A stretch of DNA of 64,000 nt from Chryseosolibacter histidinae. Lineage in GTDB: Bacteria > Bacteroidota > Bacteroidia > Cytophagales > Cyclobacteriaceae. Of the stretch, positions 33,459-42,204 are shown piece by piece (position 1 is the first letter of the stretch; every line of letters begins with the position of its first letter). The stretch is from assembly GCF_018598225.1 (NCBI RefSeq), contig NZ_JAHESF010000032.1, forward strand, positions 17,899-81,898, read 5' to 3'. The notes beneath the pieces were generated by a model. The model made no database searches and had not been told where the DNA came from. It saw only the letters and a list, made by a program, of their open reading frames with translations. The translations under genes were made by a program, and so were the position numbers.

Positions 33459-36446
33459 CTAGAATGTGAGATTAAGGCCTAAAGAATAAATGGCAGAAAC
33501 GGGATATGTACCCGCATCAATTCCGGTGTTCAAAGAGCTGACGCCTGACTGATTTCTGTCGAGGGGGAAACCGACCTCAGGAGAATAGCCCGTAAAATCG
33601 GTGATGGTGAACAGGTTGGTGCCACGCACATACACGCTGGCCGCATTCATTTTCATTTTTGTCAGCAGGCCCGCCGGCAGTTTGTAAGAGAGCGTTACGT
33701 TTCTCAGGCGGAAATAAGAGCCATCCTGCACAAAACGTGTAGAAGGTAAAAAGTTATAACCTCCGATGCTCGCTTTCGGCTCGGTCTGGCTTGTACCTTC
33801 TCCCCTCCAGCGGTTGGCCACGTGTTGTTCGAAATTATACATCTCCACACGCACGGTCTCCTTTTCGTTGTAGATCTTGTTTCCGCTCTGACCCTGGAAA
33901 TCGAATGACAGGTTAAAGGATTTAAAACCCGCCTCGAGGTTCAACCCATAGAGGAATGTGGGAATGGGCGAGCCGATGTAAGTACGGTCGTCGCTGGTGA
34001 GCGCATTATCAGGATTAACATCTTTAAACCGGAGATCACCCACACCGGCGTCCGACCTGTGCGGATAGGCATCGAGCTCCGCCTGGTTCTGAAAAATGCC
34101 ATCCACCACATAACCATAGAACGATCCTATGGGCCGGCCTACCGATGTGGCCGTGGTGCTGTTGGCATTGAATAACTTATCATTCGGATCTTTTGATCCA
34201 AATACATTGAGCACTTCGTTGTGTATCGTGGTGCCTACGGTACCGATCCTGTAGCGGAAACCATTCCACTCGCTTTCCCATGATACGTTGTATTCAAATC
34301 CTCTGTTCAGGACTTCCGCAGCATTGTAGGTAATTGTTTTCCCCACACCGTTACCGAGATATCCGGGCACCGGCAGGTCGATCAGGATATCTTCCGTGGT
34401 TTTGTGAAAATAGTCCAGCTCAATGTTCAGGCGGTCATCGAAGAATCCCAGCTCAACGCCGGCATCGATCTGTTGGGTCTGCTCCCAGCGCAGGTTCTGA
34501 TTGCCCGACTCGCCATAGGTAGATCCCGGATACAACGTTTCATTCTGACCAAACACGGCACCCACGCCGTTCAGCACGCCGGAATATTGCCTGTCATACT
34601 TCGTCTTCTCATTTCCTACGATACCCCAGCTGGCCCTCACTTTGAAATTGGAAAGCTTGCCCACATCCTGCATAAAGCCTTCGTTGATCACATTCCATCC
34701 AATGGCAAGCGAAGGGAAATTGGCATAACGGTTCTTGCTGATGAATTTCGACGATCCATCTCTCCTGAAAGTGGCTGTGAAAAGATACCGGTCATCAAAG
34801 GTGTAGTTCGCCCTGAACAGGTACGACATCATCGAAAAGTAGTTATCGAGAAGCACCTCATTCTTCACACGGCCTCCATTGATGTTATCCGGATTGATGT
34901 ACCACAGGTCTTCATCGTCACGAAGGATGTTCTCACCCACCACTTCCATTTTTTCAGTGGTCGACTCCTGCATGGTGTAACCGGCCACGGCGCTGATCCT
35001 GCTCTTGCCTAATTGTTTGTTGTAGCTGATCGTATTCTCCCACAGCCAGTTCGCACGGTCTTCGAACAACTTGGTAAGATCGCTCGTTGAATTCTCCTGC
35101 TGTGCGTTCACGAAGAACTGAGGCGTGTAGCTCCTGTTCTTCTTGTATTCCACATCCACACCGAAGCTCGTGCGCAGTGTAAGACCTTTCAGGATGTCCA
35201 CCTCTCCGAACACATTGCTCACAGAGCGGATCACATTGTCGAAGTTGTTGGTGTACTCGATATCAGCCAGCGGATTGCCAACGCCCGGCACCGGTGAATA
35301 GCTGCCATCAGGCTGCCGCGGCGCAATGGTAGGTTGCGCACGGTATGCGTTGAATGCCGCATTGATGTGTGTGTTCTGCTGCTTGAAAGGTGTAAAGCTC
35401 AGGTTGCTTCCCACACGAACGGCGTCGCCCAGCCGGTAAGTGTTATTGAACCGCAAAGTTACACGTTCGTAGTTCGATTTGGGGATGATGCCCTCCTGGT
35501 TGAAATAACCCAGGCCCAGGTAGTACTCCATTTTTTGGGTCGATCCGGTTACGGAAACCTGGTAGTTCTGGATGGGCGCTGATTGAAACACCTGATCCTG
35601 CCAGTCGGTATTGGGCACCGCGTCAACGTTGTTATAAGAACCAGGCCTCAGCTCGTTGGCGATGATGGCAAATTCACGGCCGTTTAACAGGTCGATCTTT
35701 TTCTGCAGCTGCTGAATGCTGTATTCGGCAGAGACGTTGACCGACATGCCTTCTTTGCCGGGGGTGCCTCTTTTGGTGGTGATGAGCACCACGCCGTTGG
35801 CCCCGCGCGATCCGTAGATGGCCGTGGCAGAAGCATCTTTCAACACTTCAACGGATTGGATATCGGCGGCATTCAGGTAATTGATGTCACTGAGGATCAC
35901 GCCATCAACCACAAAAATAGGGTCGGCATTGTTGAAGGTACCAACACCTCGCACACGTACAATGGGCCCCGCACCGGGAGCGCCTGTATTGGTGGTGATC
36001 TGAACACCGGACACTTTGCCCTGCAACGCCTGCATTGGCGAAGCAGCCGGGATCTTTGTAAGGTCTTCTCCCCTGACAGAAGAAACCGCACCGGTCAGAT
36101 CCGACTTCCTTACTGTTCCATATCCGATGACCACCACTTCTTCCAGCATTTGCGAGTCGGTTTCCAGCACAAGATCGATAGTGGTACGCTCGCCAACCGC
36201 AACTTCCTGTGTTTTGTATCCTACAAACGAAAAGATCAATGTGGTTTCAGACGGCGCCAGCTCAAGGCTGTATTGCCCCTCAGCATCCGTTGCGGTTCCT
36301 TTATTGGTGCCTTGTACCACCACGCTAACGCCAGGCAAGGGCAGACCATCCTCAGAGGAAGTGACCTTCCCGGTAACGGTACGGACCTGCGCCATCACCA
36401 TCGCTGGTAACAGCGTGAACATCAGATAAGTAAAAACTCTCCTCAT
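33459..36446 (-). CDS. SusC/RagA-family TonB-linked outer-membrane transporter
   Basis: 995 residues. Signal peptide (MRRVFTYLMFTLLPAMVMA), then the carboxypeptidase-regulatory-like domain typical of SusC (~22-105: VTGKVTSSEDGLPLPGVSVVVQGTNKGTATD), the TonB box region (EEVVVIGYGT, ~113-122) and the plug with SVEVLKDASATAIYGSRGANGVVLITTK. The barrel follows and ends in SLGLNLTF with a terminal aromatic, as expected for BamA-dependent assembly. It transports the oligosaccharides released at the surface by GH144. Transcription probably begins in the 244-base gap upstream, which contains a direct repeat. Confidence 0.97.
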   Translation of the reverse strand: MRRVFTYLMFTLLPAMVMAQVRTVTGKVTSSEDGLPLPGVSVVVQGTNKGTATDAEGQYSLELAPSETTLIFSFVGYKTQEVAVGERTTIDLVLETDSQMLEEVVVIGYGTVRKSDLTGAVSSVRGEDLTKIPAASPMQALQGKVSGVQITTNTGAPGAGPIVRVRGVGTFNNADPIFVVDGVILSDINYLNAADIQSVEVLKDASATAIYGSRGANGVVLITTKRGTPGKEGMSVNVSAEYSIQQLQKKIDLLNGREFAIIANELRPGSYNNVDAVPNTDWQDQVFQSAPIQNYQVSVTGSTQKMEYYLGLGYFNQEGIIPKSNYERVTLRFNNTYRLGDAVRVGSNLSFTPFKQQNTHINAAFNAYRAQPTIAPRQPDGSYSPVPGVGNPLADIEYTNNFDNVIRSVSNVFGEVDILKGLTLRTSFGVDVEYKKNRSYTPQFFVNAQQENSTSDLTKLFEDRANWLWENTISYNKQLGKSRISAVAGYTMQESTTEKMEVVGENILRDDEDLWYINPDNINGGRVKNEVLLDNYFSMMSYLFRANYTFDDRYLFTATFRRDGSSKFISKNRYANFPSLAIGWNVINEGFMQDVGKLSNFKVRASWGIVGNEKTKYDRQYSGVLNGVGAVFGQNETLYPGSTYGESGNQNLRWEQTQQIDAGVELGFFDDRLNIELDYFHKTTEDILIDLPVPGYLGNGVGKTITYNAAEVLNRGFEYNVSWESEWNGFRYRIGTVGTTIHNEVLNVFGSKDPNDKLFNANSTTATSVGRPIGSFYGYVVDGIFQNQAELDAYPHRSDAGVGDLRFKDVNPDNALTSDDRTYIGSPIPTFLYGLNLEAGFKSFNLSFDFQGQSGNKIYNEKETVRVEMYNFEQHVANRWRGEGTSQTEPKASIGGYNFLPSTRFVQDGSYFRLRNVTLSYKLPAGLLTKMKMNAASVYVRGTNLFTITDFTGYSPEVGFPLDRNQSGVSSLNTGIDAGTYPVSAIYSLGLNLTF

Positions 36447-36580
36447 GATAGATTTTCTGAATTGGCTGTGATCCTTCCAGATTCAGTTCATCAAATTAGA
36501 GAGAAGGCTGATTTTTGGGGAGATATTTTGTTTAAAACTGGCCTTTTACGGGGTCGATTTGCCGAATTCTCCCGCGAAGT

Positions 36581-36665
36581 TTTTGCGGAAGAAAAACATT
36601 ATTTTCAAACGATTGCTGCGGGAATTCAGGGTATTGGTGCCTTCACTTTTGTGGAAGAAAAACAT
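36581..36665. promoter_or_regulatory. Paired 19-base direct repeat upstream of susC, candidate operator
   Basis: TTTTGCGGAAGAAAAACAT (36581-36599) and TTTTGTGGAAGAAAAACAT (36647-36665) differ by one base and are 66 bases apart. Nearby, CCGAATTCTCCCGCG and CTGCGGGAATTCAGG form an inverted pair. Both lie in the gap between the receptor-regulator stop and the susC start, 135-220 bases upstream of susC. Site function is inferred from position and symmetry. Confidence 0.45.
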
Positions 36666-36690
36666 GGCGTTCCAGACCTTCCATTTTACC

Positions 36691-38613
36691 CTAGCCGATG
36701 AGGCCGTCTTCGAGCACTTTATGCCGGGTGTCGTGCCCTTTTTGATGGGGTTCATAAAAGAGGATGATCTCTTCCCAGCGTGATGCCGTGGGCCGGTTCC
36801 CCTTCTTTTCAAGCTCCTGGATACGCTCCGTCACCTTGTGCTTGAAGCCCCAGACGGTATTTACGCGCAGGTTCAGCTGGTTGGCCAGCGCCTCCAGGGT
36901 GTAATCCTTTTTTCCGGTCACAGCCAGATAGGCGATATAAAAAGCCTTTTCAATGGGGAATTTAATGCTGTGGAAGATCGTAAAAGCAGTGATCGACTCA
37001 TTATAGCCGCATCGGGTACACCGGCGGGCAAATTTCTGGGCGCCATCGAAGTATTTCTCGTTCTCACATTTGCGGCAATGGAATGCCTTCTCCCATTTCA
37101 GGTTCTCTAAAAACCGGTAACACGACAGCGCATCGGGGTACAACGTCTGGAACTGTTTGTAGTCCATCGTTTTCTCCATCAGCCGCTCGTTCAGCACCTC
37201 CTTCAGGCTGTTCTTCAGTTTCCAGTTGTCCAGGTCGAGCATGGAATTGATCTGGTTGATCTCCACTGACTGCCGGGCAAGTTTCTGATTGCTTTCCTCC
37301 AGCTGGCTGTTTTTGAGGTTGAGCTCGTTGGTGCGCTCGTTCACCTTGTCTTCGAGCTCGCGGGTGACCTTGTCTTTCAGCTGCATGTTCACCTCATGCT
37401 GGTGGATGATACGTTTCAGGGCCCTGTCACGCATATCTTTCAGGATCCTGATCCTGTCGCCCAGCGCGAACGTGAGGAACAGCATCTCCAAGGCAAAGCT
37501 GAAGTGAAGGCTGTAATGCAATGGCGTGGTAAAGGGCAGCACGTTGAAGTATACCAGTGTGCGAATGAAAAATCCGGCGAAGAGAATACCGTAAGCGATC
37601 ACAAAAAAGCGGGCAGGCCGGTAGCCGCGACTCCACACAGCGATGGCGGTGTAAAAGATCAGCGACAGGGGGATGATCTCGATGGTGCGCAGCGTGAGCA
37701 GCTGCGGGAACAGGAACAGCTCCATCACAAAAAATGCAGAACGGGCAATGATCATTCCTTTCAGCGCCCGGTCAAGCCCTGGTGCGTTGGCACGGGTGCT
37801 CAAAAATCTTCTGGTGAATATGAGGCCCCAGAGGATGACGGAATACAGCGTGATGCCTACCGCATAATTGTTCCATTCGGGATGGTTGGGCCACAGGTAT
37901 TGGAAGCCGATGCCGTCGTAGCTCATGGCATATGCCGCAACGCTGAGAATGTACATGATGTAAAAGATGTTCTTGATCTCCCGGATGGCCAGGTACATCA
38001 GGAAATTATAGAGCGCAATGATCACGATCATTCCGTAAAATGTGCCGAACAGAAAATATTCGTTCAGGGCGTAATACACGAAGCGGTTCACCGACCTGAA
38101 AGCGATCCTGATATCGGCAAACTCGTGCGACCGCACGCGGAAATAATAACAGAGGGTAGTGTCTGAGCTCATATGCAGCACCACCTCAAAATTCTTGTGC
38201 ATGAAGGTGCGCTGTGTGAAGGGTTGCTGGTCACCCATGCTGATCTTTTTATACGAACCGGTTTCATCCGGGATGTAGGCATCGAGGTGATCGATGGTCT
38301 GGTCATAGAATTCGAGTAGCCAGACTTTGTCCGTAGATGTGGTATGCCTTAACGGGAACCGGATCCAGTACGAAGCATTGTTCCTGAAATCGGTGTTCTG
38401 GTATCCCGAATGGCGCACAAAGTGATCGGCGAATTTCTGCGAAGTGATGTCTGCGAAGGTGAGCGTATTGGTGGTATCCGTGAGGATGGTGAGCTCATAC
38501 GGCATAAAGTCGCGCTCGTTGATGGCATCGCTGACCTCCACAGGTTCCTGCGCGCATACCTGCCCCCCTGTGGAAAATCCCAGAATCAGAAAAATGGCCA
38601 ACCATCGCCTCAT
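36691..38613 (-). CDS. 7TMR-DISM membrane receptor with coiled coil and IS1595-transposase-type zinc-ribbon/HTH output domain
   Basis: 640 residues. Signal peptide 1-21; extracytoplasmic sensor (7TMR-DISMED2-like, ~30-175: ASYWIRFPLRHTTSTDKVWLLEFYDQTIDHLDAYIPD); seven membrane helices (~185-385); coiled coil (~390-480). Instead of a kinase or cyclase, residues ~485-600 match the N-terminal DNA-binding part of IS1595-family transposases: DALSCYRFLENLKWEKAFHC, Cys513/Cys516 and Cys532/Cys535 as a zinc ribbon, then FTIFHSIKFPIEKAFYIAYL and the HTH YTLEALANQLNLRVNTVWGF. No DDE nuclease follows. It ends 244 bases before susC in the same direction, so it is the obvious candidate regulator of the PUL, as a membrane-bound one-component regulator. 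Confidence 0.85.
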   Translation of the reverse strand: MRRWLAIFLILGFSTGGQVCAQEPVEVSDAINERDFMPYELTILTDTTNTLTFADITSQKFADHFVRHSGYQNTDFRNNASYWIRFPLRHTTSTDKVWLLEFYDQTIDHLDAYIPDETGSYKKISMGDQQPFTQRTFMHKNFEVVLHMSSDTTLCYYFRVRSHEFADIRIAFRSVNRFVYYALNEYFLFGTFYGMIVIIALYNFLMYLAIREIKNIFYIMYILSVAAYAMSYDGIGFQYLWPNHPEWNNYAVGITLYSVILWGLIFTRRFLSTRANAPGLDRALKGMIIARSAFFVMELFLFPQLLTLRTIEIIPLSLIFYTAIAVWSRGYRPARFFVIAYGILFAGFFIRTLVYFNVLPFTTPLHYSLHFSFALEMLFLTFALGDRIRILKDMRDRALKRIIHQHEVNMQLKDKVTRELEDKVNERTNELNLKNSQLEESNQKLARQSVEINQINSMLDLDNWKLKNSLKEVLNERLMEKTMDYKQFQTLYPDALSCYRFLENLKWEKAFHCRKCENEKYFDGAQKFARRCTRCGYNESITAFTIFHSIKFPIEKAFYIAYLAVTGKKDYTLEALANQLNLRVNTVWGFKHKVTERIQELEKKGNRPTASRWEEIILFYEPHQKGHDTRHKVLEDGLIG

Positions 38614-38773
38614 CTCACTTCAAATTTTTAGCTTTTTCCTAATATCTTCAATTTCTCCCACATTCAAAAATGGGGAGTCGACACTTAATAATTTCAGAAT
38701 TAAGATTTTAGAGGTACAATTTTAGATGCAAGCTTTAAGTATTGCCCCAAAAATCATCAATCGAAAATCTGAT

Positions 38774-38788
38774 CCCGATACTATCGGG
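38774..38788. repeat. CCCGATA-TATCGGG palindrome, copy 3
   Basis: CCCGATACTATCGGG, two 7-base arms around a central C, 8 bases from the stop of the GH144 gene. The rest of the 182-base gap to the receptor gene is AT-rich with nothing recognisable. Confidence 0.75.
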
Positions 38789-38795
38789 ACGTAAA

Positions 38796-40178
38796 TTATT
38801 GGAGCCATCCTCCTGTAAAACCCGCCTTCTTCAGGCCCGCAACAATGTAGGGATTCTTCTTCATCAGGTTCCATACAAAACCGTTCCTGTGGTTCTCGAT
38901 CTGGATCACGATCGGTCCCTGGTCTATGCCAAGATAATCTTTGTCTACCCAGCCTTTGGTGCCGTCCTTGTATTCGATCGTCATGTTGAAGGCATCTTTA
39001 AAACCATACTGTCCATAAAGTTTTTCACCATGGCGGTTGTACATTTCTTCCAGCGCGGGAATGCAGATCTCCGGCGCAAAAGGGATCGATCCGCCCGCGG
39101 CCGTGGGGGCTATGGTGCCATCGTCCTGCAAGTAGAATTGTGACGCACCCCGAGCGTTGTATCCCTGGAAGGCGATGTTGGGGTTTCGTTTGTTGTCGTT
39201 GCCGGGTCCATCGCAGGCCGTCAGCCCCCAGACGTTCTCGCCGTAGCCAACAAATCCGGCGGCGTTGGTAATACAATATTGCCGGTTGGCGTAGGTAGCC
39301 CTGCGCGAATTCTCGAAATAGTCGATGCCCTTCTCCCGCATATATGCATCCTGAATGCCTTTGAAGTCGATGTACAGGTGTGAATACTGATGACCGAACA
39401 GGGGACCGAAGTTCACGTGCTCCTGGCCCTGGTAGGTTGCCCACTGGTATGTAGCAGTCCAGGCGTCCCAACTTCCCGCGGGAATGGTATGCGTAGGCGA
39501 TCCGAATGCGAGCACATAAAGAATGTTTGCTTCATTATATCCCTGCCAGCGCGCGTTAATAAATCCCCGCCCCGGATGCCAGCCCATGCTCATGGTAGAC
39601 TCGCCGTTCATGGCCCAGTCCCACTCCACAGCACGGTAAAGTGCATCGGCCAGGTCACGGATCTGCTTTTCATCGGCGGTATCCTGGTCGAAATAGGTTT
39701 GACACGAGAGGATGCCCGCCATCAGCAGGCCGGTGTCTATTGTCGAGAGCTCAACTTCCTGAAACCTGAGGCCGGTCTTCTGATCGAGGAAATGATAAAA
39801 GAAACCTTTATAACCTGCCACACCTGACGTTGCATCGCCCTTGGGAAGGTCGTTGAGGAACTTCAGGGTCTTCAGCACCCTTTCTGTTGCCTGGGTGCGC
39901 GTGATGTATCCGCGTTCAACACCGATCAGGTACGTGGTGAGTCCGAATCCTGTGGCAGCGATGCTGGAGAAATTCTCGGTGGGCCAGCGATCGGGGATCT
40001 GTCCATTGTCAGAGTTACCCAGGTCCCAGAACCAGTTGAAAGTGTGACGCGAGAGTGAATCGAGTGAAAAAGCTTTCGCACCTGGTGGCGTGACGGAGGG
40101 TGGTGTTGTATAATTCTTTTTATCAGAGCACGAGAAGATGATGGTCAACAACAACGGGAGGAACAGGCAACGGCGCAT
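38796..40178 (-). CDS. GH144 glucoamylase-like lipoprotein (probable endo-beta-1,2-glucanase)
   Basis: 460 residues. Lipobox LLLTIIFSCSDKK gives a lipoprotein. The rest is a single GH144/glycoamylase barrel: HTFNWFWDLGNSDNGQIPDRWP, FLNDLPKGDATSGVAGYKGFFYHFL, VELSTIDTGLLMAGILSCQTYF, WHPGRGFINARWQGYNEANILYVLAFGSPTH, CDGPGNDNKRNPNIAFQGYNARGASQFYLQDDGTIAPTAAGGSIPFAP and IDQGPIVIQIENHRNGFVWNLMKKNP. It lacks the Ig domains of the other GH144. It lies upstream of the receptor gene and is probably the first gene of the PUL. Beta-1,2-glucanase activity is from family knowledge. Confidence 0.9.
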   Translation of the reverse strand: MRRCLFLPLLLTIIFSCSDKKNYTTPPSVTPPGAKAFSLDSLSRHTFNWFWDLGNSDNGQIPDRWPTENFSSIAATGFGLTTYLIGVERGYITRTQATERVLKTLKFLNDLPKGDATSGVAGYKGFFYHFLDQKTGLRFQEVELSTIDTGLLMAGILSCQTYFDQDTADEKQIRDLADALYRAVEWDWAMNGESTMSMGWHPGRGFINARWQGYNEANILYVLAFGSPTHTIPAGSWDAWTATYQWATYQGQEHVNFGPLFGHQYSHLYIDFKGIQDAYMREKGIDYFENSRRATYANRQYCITNAAGFVGYGENVWGLTACDGPGNDNKRNPNIAFQGYNARGASQFYLQDDGTIAPTAAGGSIPFAPEICIPALEEMYNRHGEKLYGQYGFKDAFNMTIEYKDGTKGWVDKDYLGIDQGPIVIQIENHRNGFVWNLMKKNPYIVAGLKKAGFTGGWLQ

Positions 40179-40271
40179 AGGAAACTTATTTAATGAAATA
40201 AAGGAACGTAAATTGTAAAGTAAAAGTGTTTTTAGTAGAAATGAAAGGAAGTTCAGGGTTGTGCGGTCGGA

Positions 40272-41258
40272 CTAGTCCCCGCTTTCATGCTCCCTCACTT
40301 TAGGCCGATCCTCTTTTCGCTGCAACTCTTTCCATTCTTTTACTTCTTTCCTGTTCTGCTGAAGCTCTGCCTCGGTTGGCGTATAGTTGATCAGCGCCTG
40401 CAGGTCAGGTTGCCCCGCATCTATCCAGGCTGTATACCAGAAGCTGCCGATGCGCCGGATGCATACACGCATCTGCCGCGCTACCATGCCCGATAGTTTT
40501 TCGTGATAGGCCCTGGCATATTCCTTCGAATAAACTTTCATGGTCTGTTGTCCCTTGACCTCGAATGAATATTTCCTTTCGCCGAATTTCAGGGCGAGTG
40601 CGCGTTCATACTGCAACACGGAATCCACTGCATGATGTGACGATTCGATGGCCTTCCAGGCTTCAAGCTGGGTGTTATCAAGATACGTGGCACCACCGGT
40701 GAAAAGATCGTAATCCTGCGAGAAGAGCTCCGGCAGGCGCGATTCCCAGAAAGCGTGGATGCCATCCTGGTCCGTAAGCTGACCGTTATAGTTCTCGGTG
40801 GTATGCAAGGGCACGTGGGCGTCTGCAAGGTAGTGCCCGATCTCGGCCGACATCTTCAGGATACGCTGCGGGTCTCTGACGAGGAAAGCATCGCGCAACT
40901 GCAGGTACATGCGCTGGATGTGCCAGGGCAGGATGCCGTAAGCTTTCAGTGTGTCTTCGCTGTAGCGCTCAACCGCGGTATTCCAGAATCTGGGCATTTT
41001 ATACAGGGCGCTGTCGCCATAATGATCAAGATCGAGGTAGTGCCGTGGTGCTTCCTCCGGAACAGCAAACCGTCGCCGGTCGGGATTCACCGCAGCTTCC
41101 GTAATATAGGTCAGGTGTTTTTTATAAAAGCCGATCATCTCGGGAGGAAGTGTGAACACTGCCAGCCGGTTGATGTGCTGATGCGCAAAGAAACCCCAGG
41201 TAAACGCGGAGATCACCAGCACTCCGGCAAGTGATAACAAGAGAGAGAGTCGTGTCAT
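40272..41258 (-). CDS. Zinc-dependent phospholipase C / S1-P1 nuclease-like exported protein
   Basis: 328 residues with a signal sequence (RLSLLLSLAGVLVISAFTWGFFAHQ). The helical Zn-phospholipase fold is shown by the early His of WGFFAHQHINRLAVF, the HYLDLDHYGD segment, and SAEIGHYLADAHVPLHTTENYNGQ followed by IHAFWESRLPELF, which together give the trinuclear zinc ligands. The family cleaves phosphodiesters in lipids or nucleic acids in the periplasm or outside. The C-terminus (from TPTEAELQQNRKEVKEWKELQRKEDRPKVRE) is a charged helix. Neighbours do not clarify the role. Gap to the GH144 gene 93 bases, with nothing seen. Confidence 0.85.
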   Translation of the reverse strand: MTRLSLLLSLAGVLVISAFTWGFFAHQHINRLAVFTLPPEMIGFYKKHLTYITEAAVNPDRRRFAVPEEAPRHYLDLDHYGDSALYKMPRFWNTAVERYSEDTLKAYGILPWHIQRMYLQLRDAFLVRDPQRILKMSAEIGHYLADAHVPLHTTENYNGQLTDQDGIHAFWESRLPELFSQDYDLFTGGATYLDNTQLEAWKAIESSHHAVDSVLQYERALALKFGERKYSFEVKGQQTMKVYSKEYARAYHEKLSGMVARQMRVCIRRIGSFWYTAWIDAGQPDLQALINYTPTEAELQQNRKEVKEWKELQRKEDRPKVREHESGD

Positions 41259-41350
41259 GTACTGAAGTTACGCCAAATTGCAGCGTGCGCATCAGAAGGA
41301 GATGGATTATTTTAAAATGTTCGGGGTCGGAGAACAAGAGGACGTTAGAA

Positions 41351-41452
41351 GGTACGAGGTACGAGGTGCGCTGGCCCGTGCGCTGGAGCTTCAGCGCAGG
41401 AGGGAGATACGAGGTACGGTCGTACTTCGTATCTCGTACTTCGTACCTTCTC
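41351..41452. repeat. Heptad inverted-arm element, GTACGAR family
   Basis: Left arm 41351-41370 (GTACGAG, GTACGAG, GTGCG), then a second left-type arm 41404-41418 (GATACGAGGTACG), and the right arm 41419-41452 (CGTACTT, CGTATCT, CGTACTT, CGTACCT, TCTC). The spacer includes GCTGGAGCTTCAGCGC. The right arm ends at the DinB-like stop codon (41451-41453). Confidence 0.85.
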
Positions 41453-41945
41453 AACCCCTGTCATCCGCGGAAGGTCCGTAGATGGAGGGCACCGGGATAT
41501 CGTTCAGGCGCATGTAGACCGTCAGTTGTCCGCGGTGGTGCACCCAGTGATTGATCGATGACCAAATGATATCTTTTTTCGAAGACGTTAAAACTATTTG
41601 TCCCTGGGCCTTCAGGTTGAAGGTTTTGGCCAGCTCCTCGTTTGAAACTTTCTGCAGTGCATTTTTCGCTCCCCGTACGTTGTCATCGAAATGGGCCACC
41701 AGCCCGGCCGTAGTGCTCAGCTTGAAATGTTCGAAGTTGCCGAGGTCTATATCGCCCTTCTCCACGATGTGGCTGATCCATTTCGGGATCTCCGCTACCA
41801 GCAATGAGAGATAGCCCAACGCCATCGATTTTTCATGCGGCTTCCAGCCATAAAGGTTTTCGGGGATCCGCTCCAGGCATTTGCGCGTGGCAGCAACTTC
41901 CGCTTCGAGCTCGTTCAAGTACTCCTTACCGAATGTTATTTCCAT
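41451..41945 (-). CDS. DinB-like four-helix protein with a missing metal ligand
   Basis: 164 residues. The C-terminal motif INHWVHHRGQLTVYMRLNDIPVPSIYGPSADDRG is the DinB/YfiT signature with two of the three usual metal histidines. The first histidine, which normally lies in a segment like GxLxxHxAEIPxW, is replaced: this protein has MALGYLSLLVAEIPKW, with Leu-Leu-Val where the His would be. So metal binding may be changed. DinB-like proteins include thiol-transferases (bacillithiol/mycothiol-type) and hydrolases; here the substrate is unknown. Its 3' end meets the heptad repeat. Confidence 0.8.
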   Translation of the reverse strand: MEITFGKEYLNELEAEVAATRKCLERIPENLYGWKPHEKSMALGYLSLLVAEIPKWISHIVEKGDIDLGNFEHFKLSTTAGLVAHFDDNVRGAKNALQKVSNEELAKTFNLKAQGQIVLTSSKKDIIWSSINHWVHHRGQLTVYMRLNDIPVPSIYGPSADDRG

Positions 41946-42070
41946 ATGTTCAGCAATATTTGGTGATGAATCGTACCACGCCGGGGGTTATGGAAGGTAC
42001 GTATAAAATAACATACCTGTAGAGAAGCGTCGACGATCAGCAGCTTTTTACAAATGACACGCTATAACCT

Positions 42071-42098
42071 CCTTAATTCTTAATTCTTGCTACTACTC
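42071..42098. repeat. Short heptad array, CTTAATT (AGGAGTA-family) words
   Basis: CTCCTTAATTCTTAATTCTTGC is, on the minus strand, the same wording as AGAATTAAGGAG in the arrays at 6717 and 63722. There is only one arm here. The rest of 41946-42163 shows no gene. Confidence 0.45.
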
Positions 42099-42163
42099 CT
42101 TTTTGGGTTCCATCAGCCCTGAGGTTGCAGCATAACCGCTTTTTCCCTATCTTGAAATTGGAG

Positions 42164-42204
42164 CCCATGACCCTTCTTATCCGGGAAGGTATCATGGGTT
42201 TTTT
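42164..42204 (+). terminator. Terminator-like hairpin in the leader of the response-regulator gene
   Basis: Stem CCCATGA / TCATGGG (42164-42170, 42192-42198) with inner CCTTC / GAAGG, followed by six T (42199-42204). It lies 31 bases before the start at 42235 on the same strand, so it would act as an attenuator or end a short leader transcript. Confidence 0.55.

Noticed and set aside
36691..38613. Remnant of an IS1595 insertion sequence
   Set aside because: The zinc-ribbon/HTH is in frame with the receptor, without terminal inverted repeats, DDE domain or frame damage, so it is a stable fusion.
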